From positions 1 to 18,711 of the forward strand of contig CATWCP010000018.1 of the NCBI GenBank assembly GCA_958349325.1: DNA of 18,711 nucleotides, read 5' to 3'. The DNA is from an uncultured Collinsella sp. Lineage in GTDB: Bacteria > Actinomycetota > Coriobacteriia > Coriobacteriales > Coriobacteriaceae. Position numbers and translations under genes: made by a program. Each line of letters begins with the position of its first letter. The stretch's first letter is position 1. Positions 1 through 5,617 of the stretch are shown piece by piece. Under the pieces are notes generated by a model. It ran no database searches, had not been told where the DNA came from, and saw only the letters and a program-made list of their open reading frames with translations.

Positions 1-51
1 TTCGCTGGTTGTCGCACGCGTGGAAGCGCGTTCTCGACGAGGTGCTTGCCG
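1..51. other. Window edge, no assignable gene
   Basis: These bases lie beyond the stop codon of the minus-strand DUF134/NifX gene. They could be intergenic or the tail of a plus-strand gene entering from the left; one plus frame stays open to a TAG at 53-55. The stretch is too short to assign. It contains the 8-bp palindrome CACGCGTG. Confidence 0.3.
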
Positions 52-480
52 CTAGTGGCATCCGCAGCCTTCGTGCCCGTCATGGTCGTGGTGACCGTGG
101 CAGCCGCAGGACTCGCCATGCTCGTGGATGTGCTCGTGATCATGTCCATGGCAGTCGCAGGTGGCCTCGCCGTTCTGTGCGAGCGTGCCGGCAATGAGGG
201 CCTCGACGCAGGCATCGCAGCTGCCCTGGGCGCCCGCATAGACCGTGATGCCGGCTTGGGCAAGCGCGTTGATAGCGCCGCCGCCGATACCGCCGCAAAT
301 GAGCGTGTCAACGCCACCGTTGGCAAGCAGGCCCGCCAAGGCGCCGTGGCCGGTGCCGCCGGTGCCTACGACCTGCTCGTTGAGCACCTTGCCATCCTGG
401 ATGTCGTAGATCTTGAACTGCTCGCTGCGGCCAAAGTGCATAAAGATGTTGCCGTTGTCGTACGTCGTTGCCACCCTCAT
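52..480 (-). CDS. Possible internal in-frame product: stand-alone NifX-like protein
   Basis: Inside the DUF134/NifX ORF, AAAGGAGGT lies 7 bases upstream of the in-frame ATG at 480 (minus strand). Translation from there gives a 142-residue NifX-like protein with the His/Cys tail, starting MRVATTYDNG. This is the natural N-terminus of the NifX family. The site is stronger than the one at the start of the full ORF. It could be a working internal start or a relic from when the two domains were separate genes. Translation from it is not proven. Confidence 0.45.
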   Translation of the reverse strand: MRVATTYDNGNIFMHFGRSEQFKIYDIQDGKVLNEQVVGTGGTGHGALAGLLANGGVDTLICGGIGGGAINALAQAGITVYAGAQGSCDACVEALIAGTLAQNGEATCDCHGHDHEHIHEHGESCGCHGHHDHDGHEGCGCH

Positions 481-816
481 GGTGCCGACCTCCTTTGCTG
501 GCCATGCGGCCGTCGTCGTGGCGATGGGGGAGTACGCGATATTGCCGCCCGCGATGACGAGCGCTCGTCCGTTGACCAGCGCTTCGGCCACCTTGCGATG
601 CGCGCGGCTGCAAATGGCCGCCACCGTTGCGCGGGCGATGCCCATCTGCTGGGCGACCGCCTCTTGGTTGAGACCTTCCAGGTCGCACAGGCGCAGCACC
701 TCAAGCTCGTCGACGGTCATGTCGATGGCATCACCGCTGGCCAGGCCATCGGGGGTAAAGCCGCGGTATTCGGGGATGATCCCGACGCGGCGCAGTTTTT
801 CGCGTCTTCCTGCCAT
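52..816 (-). CDS. DUF134 / NifX-type Fe-Mo cluster-binding fusion protein
   Basis: A 254-residue protein in two parts. Residues 1 to about 100 match DUF134: RRVGIIPEY near the N-terminus, then TVDELEVLRL and a sigma-region-4-like helix-turn-helix (EAVAQQMGIARATVAAI). From about residue 113 (MRVATTYDNG, HFGRSEQFKIYDI, CGGIGGGAINAL) it matches the NifX/NifB-C family, which binds iron-sulfur or Fe-Mo cluster precursors. The last 35 residues hold 12 His and 6 Cys and probably bind metal. ATG at 816 is preferred because GGAG lies 5 bases upstream; a GTG at 822 would overlap that site. The role is unknown; a metal- or cluster-linked regulator is inference. No nif genes are in the window. A consensus Shine-Dalgarno precedes the ATG of the NifX part, so a shorter product may also be made. 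Confidence 0.85.
   Translation of the reverse strand: MAGRREKLRRVGIIPEYRGFTPDGLASGDAIDMTVDELEVLRLCDLEGLNQEAVAQQMGIARATVAAICSRAHRKVAEALVNGRALVIAGGNIAYSPIATTTAAWPAKEVGTMRVATTYDNGNIFMHFGRSEQFKIYDIQDGKVLNEQVVGTGGTGHGALAGLLANGGVDTLICGGIGGGAINALAQAGITVYAGAQGSCDACVEALIAGTLAQNGEATCDCHGHDHEHIHEHGESCGCHGHHDHDGHEGCGCH
486..496 (-). promoter_or_regulatory. Internal Shine-Dalgarno site before the NifX domain
   Basis: On the minus strand AAAGGAGGT occupies 496-488, leaving 7 bases before ATG at 480-478. It encodes part of the linker (A-K-E-V) between DUF134 and NifX. Confidence 0.6.
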
Positions 817-830
817 GCACACTCCTTATC

Positions 831-842
831 TGACATATGTCA
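831..842. promoter_or_regulatory. Perfect palindrome TGACATATGTCA, candidate operator 1
   Basis: This 12-bp perfect palindrome overlaps the predicted transcription start of the DUF134/NifX gene. On the minus strand it extends to TTGACATATGTCAG, resembling CRP/FNR-type half-site spacing (TTGAC-N4-GTCA). A near copy lies 53 bp away. The binding protein is unknown; the DUF134 helix-turn-helix or a CRP/FNR-family protein are candidates. Confidence 0.5.
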
Positions 843-847
843 ACAAT

Positions 848-875
848 AGGATAACGCGTTAGTCGTTGGGCGCAA
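848..875 (-). promoter_or_regulatory. Candidate promoter of the DUF134/NifX gene
   Basis: On the minus strand TTGCGC (875-870) and TATCCT (853-848) are spaced 16 bp apart. This places the transcription start near 841, inside candidate operator 1. The match to the consensus hexamers is moderate. Confidence 0.4.
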
Positions 876-883
876 GGCATTTC

Positions 884-895
884 TGTCATATGTCA
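884..895. promoter_or_regulatory. Near-palindrome TGTCATATGTCA, candidate operator 2
   Basis: It differs by one base from the palindrome at 831-842 and lies upstream of the predicted -35 hexamer. Centre-to-centre distance is 53 bp, about five helical turns, so cooperative or looped binding is possible. The flanks TTTC and GAAA extend the dyad. Confidence 0.45.
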
Positions 896-963
896 GAAAA
901 AGGCTAAGATGCCTCGTTGCCGCATGCGGAGCCGCGCTGCCGTGCATTGCGTGTGCCGGACTA

Positions 964-1000
964 AGTGTCCAATTCGACACTCGCGCGCCTGGGCTACAAT
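964..1000 (+). promoter_or_regulatory. thyA promoter with overlapping dyad
   Basis: TACAAT at 995-1000 is a good -10 hexamer. A weak -35 (TTCGAC, 973-978) lies 16 bp upstream. The region is overlapped by an inverted repeat, AGTGTC at 964-969 and GACACT at 976-981, with CAATTC between. The arms could be an operator. Transcription would start about 28 bases before the thyA ATG. Confidence 0.5.
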
Positions 1001-1034
1001 GAATCTCGCTTGTAGGCGACTGACAGGAGGGTCA

Positions 1035-1883
1035 ATGAGCAAAGCTGATCAACAGTTTGTAACCATGTGCCGCGATATCTTGGACCATGGCACCACCACC
1101 GAGGGCCAAAAGGTCCGCCCGGTGTGGGAGGACGGCACCCCTGCCTATACCATTAAAAACTTTGGTGTCACGGCGCGCTATGATCTGCGCGAGGAGTTCC
1201 CCGCGCTCACCCTGCGTCGTACGGCGCTTAAGTCTGCCATGGACGAGATTCTGTGGATCTATCAAAAGAAGTCCAATAACGTGCATGATCTCAACAGCCA
1301 TATCTGGGATGAGTGGGCCGATGAGACCGGTTCCATCGGTAAAGCCTACGGCTATCAGATTGGTCAGAAGAGCCATTACGCCGAGGGCGACTTCGACCAG
1401 ATGGACCGAGTGCTGTACGATCTTAAGCACACACCGTACAGTCGCCGCATCATGACCAACACGTATGTGTTTAGCGACCTGTCCGAGATGCACCTGTATC
1501 CGTGCGCGTACAGCGTGACCTATAACGTCACGCAGCGCCCGCAGGACGACAAGCCGACGCTCAACATGATTCTCAACCAGCGCAGCCAGGACATTTTGGC
1601 CGCGAACAACTGGAATGTGTGCCAGTACGCCATCTTGCTGATGATGGTTGCGCAGTCGATCGATATGATTCCCGGCGAGCTGCTGCATGTGATCGCCGAC
1701 GCCCATATCTACGACCGTCATGTCGATATTGTCCGCGAACTTGTCGAGCGTCCGCAGTTTGCGGCGCCTAAGGTAACGCTTAACCCCGACGTGCACGATT
1801 TCTATGCATTTACGACCGACGACCTGATTGTGGAGGGCTACGAGCACGGTCCGCAGGTCAAGAACATTCCCATTGCGGTGTAG
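1035..1883 (+). CDS. thyA: Thymidylate synthase (ThyA)
   Basis: This cytoplasmic enzyme methylates dUMP to dTMP, using methylenetetrahydrofolate as carbon donor and reductant and releasing dihydrofolate. The 282-residue protein has the nucleophile Cys157 in LYPCAYSV, the RR phosphate-binding pair at 137-138, RSQD at 183-186, Asn194 and the DAHIYDRH motif at 222-229. The loop after the Cys (PCAY rather than PCH) and the AANNWN segment mark a subfamily distinct from E. coli ThyA; PCxY also occurs in Bacillus ThyA. Start ATG 1035 is chosen because AGGAGG ends 4-5 bases upstream; the frame is open to 909 but has no better start. folA begins 9 bases after the stop, so the two are almost certainly one operon. 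Confidence 0.96.
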   Translation: MSKADQQFVTMCRDILDHGTTTEGQKVRPVWEDGTPAYTIKNFGVTARYDLREEFPALTLRRTALKSAMDEILWIYQKKSNNVHDLNSHIWDEWADETGSIGKAYGYQIGQKSHYAEGDFDQMDRVLYDLKHTPYSRRIMTNTYVFSDLSEMHLYPCAYSVTYNVTQRPQDDKPTLNMILNQRSQDILAANNWNVCQYAILLMMVAQSIDMIPGELLHVIADAHIYDRHVDIVRELVERPQFAAPKVTLNPDVHDFYAFTTDDLIVEGYEHGPQVKNIPIAV

Positions 1884-1892
1884 GTGGTGCTC

Positions 1893-2411
1893 ATGACGTG
1901 TAAGCTATCTGCTATCGTTGCCGTGTGTGACGATTGGGGCATTGGGTGCGAGGGCGACATGGTGGTGTCCAATCGCGCCGACATGCGCCATTTTGTGGCC
2001 TGCACCAAGGGCTGCCCGGTCATCATGGGGCGCAAGACGCTGCTGAGTTTTCCCGGTGGGCGTCCACTCAAGAACCGTCGCAATATCGTGCTTACCCGCG
2101 ACGAGGATTTTGCTGTCGAGGGCGTCGACGTGGTGCATAGCATCGACGAGGCGCTCGCCGCGGTTGCCGATGAGCCCGTTGCCTGGGTGATCGGTGGCGG
2201 CGAGGTGTATCGGCAGTTTTTGCCGTATTGCTCCGAGGCCGAGGTCACGCACGACCATTGCACTCATGCCGTGGACACGTACTTTCCCGATTTGGACGCC
2301 GATCCCGCGTGGGAGATTGCGTGGCGTGGCGGTGTTGCCACGATTGCCTCGGGCGAGGGCGACGAGGGTGTCGATTATGAGTTCGTGACATATCGTCGCG
2401 TTGAGGCGTAA
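1893..2411 (+). CDS. folA: Dihydrofolate reductase
   Basis: It reduces dihydrofolate, the by-product of ThyA, to tetrahydrofolate with NADPH. The 172-residue protein has the family elements in order: GIGCEGDM in the Met20-loop region, the active-site acid Asp30 (NRADMRHF), VIMGRKTL (43-50), NIVLTR and the NADPH-binding VIGGGEVY (99-106). The usual Pro-Trp of the Met20 loop (LPW) is Val-Val here (24-25). The ATG at 1893 is used; GTG codons at 1884 and 1887 are alternatives. There is no strong Shine-Dalgarno, which fits translational coupling to thyA just upstream. Confidence 0.93.
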   Translation: MTCKLSAIVAVCDDWGIGCEGDMVVSNRADMRHFVACTKGCPVIMGRKTLLSFPGGRPLKNRRNIVLTRDEDFAVEGVDVVHSIDEALAAVADEPVAWVIGGGEVYRQFLPYCSEAEVTHDHCTHAVDTYFPDLDADPAWEIAWRGGVATIASGEGDEGVDYEFVTYRRVEA

Positions 2412-2453
2412 ATCGCCTGGCGTGAACGGTATTATCGGGTTGATTGAATGTAT

Positions 2454-2480
2454 GGGGCGGCGCTTAGCGTCGCCTCGTTT
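2454..2480 (+). terminator. Hairpin after folA, possible weak terminator
   Basis: GGCGGCGC (2456-2463) pairs with GCGTCGCC (2467-2474) across a TTA loop, with one G-U pair. Only CGTTT follows, so the U-tract is poor. Confidence 0.4.
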
Positions 2481-2520
2481 GGTATAGATGTGCTGTAAAG
2501 AAGGGTGCGGGCAGGCTGCT

Positions 2521-3435
2521 ATGACTGATGCCGTTGAGGTTCTGCGAATTGATTCGCTCGAGGACGAGCGGCTCGATGCCTACGTGCGACTGACCGAGCG
2601 TGAGCTGCGCTGCGTGCTAGAGCCGCAAAAGGGCATTTTTATCGCTGAGAGTGCCAAGGTCATCGAGCGTGCGGTTCGCGCCGGATATGAGCCGGTGAGC
2701 TTTCTTCTGGGCGAGCGCTGGCTCGACCAGATGATGCCGCTGTTTGACCAGCTTGTCGTGCGCGAGGGAGCGGGTCCGGTTCCCGTGTTCGTGGCCTCCA
2801 TGGAGCTCATGGAGCAGTTGACGGGCTTTAACGTGACGCGCGGCGCGCTGGCGGCGTTCCGTCGCCCGCGTCAGATTCCGGTTGATGAGTTCTTGGGCGG
2901 CGTTGTCGAGGCGGCGGGGGGTCGTCCGGTGCGCGTGTGCGTGCTTGAGGGTATTGTCGATCACACCAATGTTGGCGCGATTTTCCGCTCGGCTGCCGCA
3001 TTGAACGTTGACGGTATTTTGGTCAGCCCGACGTGCTGCGATCCACTGTATCGTCGCTCGGCCCGCGTGAGCATGGGCACCGTGTTTCAGGTGCCGTGGA
3101 CGCGCATTGGCAGCGAGGCTCGTGTGTGGCCGCATGATGGTCTGAGCGCGTTGCACGATGCCGGTTTTTCGTGTGCCGCTATGGCGTTGACGGACGACTC
3201 TGTTTCGCTTGATGATCCTGTACTGCGGAAGATTGATCGCTTGGCGATTTTTATGGGCACCGAGGGTGCCGGCTTGGGCGCCAAGACCATTGCCGGCTGT
3301 GACCACGCGGTGCGCATTCCGATGGCGCACGGGGTCGATTCGCTCAACGTGGCCGCGGCGAGCGCCGTCGCCTTTTGGCAGCTGTGCCCGCACGTGAGCA
3401 ATGAGTATCACTACCAGCCGGGTTTGTATCACTAG
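2521..3435 (+). CDS. TrmH/SpoU-family RNA 2'-O-methyltransferase
   Basis: It is predicted to transfer a methyl group from S-adenosylmethionine to a ribose 2'-OH of rRNA or tRNA. The 304-residue protein has an N-terminal substrate-binding part (IDSLEDERLDAYVRLTERELR) and a C-terminal trefoil-knot SPOUT domain. SPOUT motif 1 is HTNVGAIFRSA (148-158, Asn150 and Arg156), motif 2 is FMGTEGAGLG (244-253) and motif 3 is IPMAHGVDSLNVAAASAV (266-283). The N-terminal domain suggests the 23S rRNA / TsnR-like branch, but the target base cannot be read from sequence. ATG 2521 gives the expected N-terminus; the frame also has an ATG at 2488. It may belong to the thyA-folA transcript or have its own promoter. 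Confidence 0.88.
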   Translation: MTDAVEVLRIDSLEDERLDAYVRLTERELRCVLEPQKGIFIAESAKVIERAVRAGYEPVSFLLGERWLDQMMPLFDQLVVREGAGPVPVFVASMELMEQLTGFNVTRGALAAFRRPRQIPVDEFLGGVVEAAGGRPVRVCVLEGIVDHTNVGAIFRSAAALNVDGILVSPTCCDPLYRRSARVSMGTVFQVPWTRIGSEARVWPHDGLSALHDAGFSCAAMALTDDSVSLDDPVLRKIDRLAIFMGTEGAGLGAKTIAGCDHAVRIPMAHGVDSLNVAAASAVAFWQLCPHVSNEYHYQPGLYH

Positions 3436-3469
3436 GCAGATATTTTGCACTGGGCTCTGATTCGGGGTG

Positions 3470-3498
3470 TTTCGGTCGACGCCGGTCGGTGCTAAGCT
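3470..3498 (+). promoter_or_regulatory. Candidate promoter of the MATE gene
   Basis: An extended -10 (TGC then TAAGCT at 3493-3498) is preceded about 17 bp upstream by a weak TTTCGG. The same TGC-TAGC-like form precedes the ileS leader. Confidence 0.4.
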
Positions 3499-3560
3499 GG
3501 TATTTGCTTTGGTCTTAAATTGCCGTTTTGTTGTTTAACATACGTTGGCGGGGAGGGCGT

Positions 3561-4910
3561 GTGGCTAAGAAATCTACGGCTATCGATGTAACGCAGGGTG
3601 TCATTTGGCAACAGCTGCTGTCGCTGTGCGTTCCCATCTTTTTTAGTTCGTTTTTTCAGCAGGCCTACACGCTTATCGGTACGTATATCGTTGGCCAGTT
3701 TGGCGGCAAGCTCGCGCTGGGTGGCATTCAAGCCACGATGGTGCTCACCGAGCTCTGCATTGGCTTTTGCGTTGGCGTCGGCGCCGGCTGCGCGGTCATT
3801 ACCGGTCAGTATTTTGGCCAGCACGATGATGAGCGACTGAGTCGTTCGGTCCATACAGCCATGACGCTCGCGCTGGTGGGCGGTATCGCTTTCTCGATTC
3901 TTGGCATAGTGTTCGTTGAGCCCATGCTGGTGCTTATGAACACGCCGCATGAACTATTGGCCGAGGGCGTGGCCTATGCTCGCTGTTATTTTGCCGCGAT
4001 GGTTGCGGCACTGCTGCTTAATATGGGAACCGCACTGCTGCGTGCCGTGGGCGACACGCGCGGCCCCGCCGTGATCATTGCCTCTGGCTGCCTGGTTAAC
4101 GTGGTGCTGGATATCATTTTTGTCGCTGTGTTGCATATGGAGGCGCTGGGCTGCGGCATCGCGGTGGCGCTGACCATTTGCTCCAATGCAACGATGATCG
4201 TGTTGCGCATGATGCGCGCTCCGGGTGCATGGCGTCTTTCGCTGTCCAAGCTCGGTATCGATCGCGGTATTTGCAAGAGTATGATCTCGTGTGGTCTGCC
4301 ACTCGGTTTTCAATCGGCTGCCTATTCGATCTCGAACGTGCTGATCCAGGTATCGGTTAATTCGTTTGGCGCCGATGTCACGACTGCTTGGGGTCTATCT
4401 GGGCGCCTGGATGGCATTATCTGGATGGTGACCGAGGCGCTCGGCGTATCGATCACTACGTTCTCGGCGCAGAACTTTGGCGCGCGCAACTATGAGCGCA
4501 TGCGCAAGGGCTACCATACGTCGCTCGTGCTGTCGTTTATGCTCATTGGTGGCCTGTCTGCCGTGCTGCTGGTGTTCTCGGGCCCGCTGTCGCGTTTGTT
4601 TGTCGACGATGCTTCGATTTCGGCGTACACCACGACTATCCTCCATTTCATTGCGCCGTTCTATGCGATTTTCTCGATTATCGAGAACGCCTCGGGTTCC
4701 ATCCGCGGCGCCGGCGTGAGTTTGCAGCCTATGATGCTCACCATCTTTGGCACCGTTGTCTTGAGGGTGATCTGGGTGTTTGCGATCATGCCCTTCGATC
4801 CGTCGCTCGAGCATCTACTGCTGGTTTACCCCGTAACCTGGCTCATCACCGCAACCATGTTCACCATCTACCATCACAGCGGCAACTGGCTAGGTCGCGC
4901 CACCGCCTAG
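3561..4910 (+). CDS. MATE-family multidrug/Na+ antiporter
   Basis: A 449-residue inner-membrane protein with about 12 hydrophobic segments, the normal size for MATE exporters. These expel cationic drugs or metabolites in exchange for Na+ or H+. The N-terminal part (VIWQQLLSLCVPIFFSSFFQQAYTL, split here by no gap) and the repeat GTALLRAVGDTRGP, followed later by NASGSIRGAGVSLQP, are typical of the two MatE halves in the DinF/NorM superfamily. The start is GTG 3561, with GGGGAGGG just upstream; the frame is open to 3528 without a better site. The substrate cannot be predicted. It runs convergently toward the corrinoid adenosyltransferase pseudogene. Confidence 0.9.
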   Translation: MAKKSTAIDVTQGVIWQQLLSLCVPIFFSSFFQQAYTLIGTYIVGQFGGKLALGGIQATMVLTELCIGFCVGVGAGCAVITGQYFGQHDDERLSRSVHTAMTLALVGGIAFSILGIVFVEPMLVLMNTPHELLAEGVAYARCYFAAMVAALLLNMGTALLRAVGDTRGPAVIIASGCLVNVVLDIIFVAVLHMEALGCGIAVALTICSNATMIVLRMMRAPGAWRLSLSKLGIDRGICKSMISCGLPLGFQSAAYSISNVLIQVSVNSFGADVTTAWGLSGRLDGIIWMVTEALGVSITTFSAQNFGARNYERMRKGYHTSLVLSFMLIGGLSAVLLVFSGPLSRLFVDDASISAYTTTILHFIAPFYAIFSIIENASGSIRGAGVSLQPMMLTIFGTVVLRVIWVFAIMPFDPSLEHLLLVYPVTWLITATMFTIYHHSGNWLGRATA

Positions 4911-4933
4911 CTCATCCGTCAGATACCCCTGAT

Positions 4934-5002
4934 AAGTTGCGGTGAAATAGTTCCTGAAAAGCCCTTGCGGACCGTCAAACAAGTACTATTCCACCGCAAC
5001 TT
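4934..5002. repeat. 69-bp inverted-repeat element between convergent genes
   Basis: AAGTTGCGGTGAAATAGT (4934-4951) and ACTATTCCACCGCAACTT (4985-5002) are 18-bp arms with one mismatch around a 33-bp loop. The element lies between the stops of the MATE gene and the corrinoid adenosyltransferase gene. There is no T-run after either arm, so it is not a typical Rho-independent terminator. It may be a dispersed intergenic palindrome or a structured 3' end. Confidence 0.6.
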
Positions 5003-5039
5003 CCTTATGAGCTGTAGGTGTTGGCGGAAAACGAATCAA

Positions 5040-5525
5040 TTAGTATTCGATGCCTTGGCGGGCTAGGAGGCCTTCGTCGAAGTAGTGTTTGATGGGACGT
5101 ATTTCGGTGACTAAGTCCGCGAGGTCGGCCAACGGCAGCAGCCCGCGGCCGGTGAGCACGAGTTCCGTGGTGGCGGGCTTTATCGCGATCAGCGCTTCGA
5201 CATCCTCGCGTGTCACGAAGCCGCGGCGCATGGCCTCGCCGAGTTCGTCCAAAATCAGAACGTCGACCTGTGATATCTGCTCGCATGCGAGCTCCATGAT
5301 CTGTGCGGCGCAAGCCTCGGGCGTGTCGCGGTCAGCTTGTACGATGCGCAGCCCCAGGCGCGGCGCGGCATCGTGTTCGGCGCAGTGCAGTTTCTTGGCA
5401 AACTGCAGCCTAAGAACGTCGAGCCCGTAGCCCGTCGCGCGCAGCGCGAGCCCCAGCGCAGCCGTCGTCTTGCCCTTGCCGTCGCCTGTATAGATTTGAA
5501 CCTTGCCGACTTACAGTGATGCCAT
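5040..5525 (-). pseudogene. cobO: Corrinoid adenosyltransferase, interrupted by an in-frame stop
   Basis: The family adenosylates cob(I)alamin with ATP to make adenosylcobalamin precursors. Read from ATG 5525, with AAAGGA 5 bases upstream, the frame is Met-Ala-Ser-Leu-TAA, then VGKVQIYTGDGKGKTTAALG and an otherwise intact protein of about 160 codons. The P-loop GDGKGKTT, Walker B VDVLILDEL, TGRGLLPLADLADLVTEI and the C-terminal LLARQGIEY are all present. The ochre codon (plus-strand TTA, 5511-5513) is codon 5. No ATG, GTG or TTG follows before the P-loop; the next ATG, at 5297, would lose it. TCA to TAA is a single change, so the lesion looks recent or is a sequence error. It also answers to the names cobA/btuR. 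Family confidence is high. Confidence 0.85.
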
Positions 5526-5550
5526 CTCTGTCCTTTCGTGCCCGGCGTCG

Positions 5551-5578
5551 GTTTATCGCCGTCCGGGTTGGGTATTCT
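5551..5578 (+). promoter_or_regulatory. Candidate ftsH promoter
   Basis: TATTCT (5573-5578) follows GTTTAT (5551-5556) with a 16-bp spacer, about 40 bases before the ftsH start. The region also holds an imperfect GC-rich dyad (CCCGG ... CCGGG). Confidence 0.4.
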
Positions 5579-5617
5579 AGAAAGCATTATCAACCCCAGT
5601 AGATGGAGTTCAAGCAG

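Noticed and set aside
9..197. 62-codon TTG-start frame at the left edge
   Set aside because: It is Arg-rich noise overlapping the coding end of the DUF134/NifX gene on the other strand.
46..849. 267-codon plus-strand frame opposite the DUF134/NifX gene
   Set aside because: The minus strand has clear domains and a ribosome binding site; this frame has none.
1032..1847. 271-codon minus-strand frame opposite thyA
   Set aside because: Shadow of thyA, with no start signal and no family motifs.
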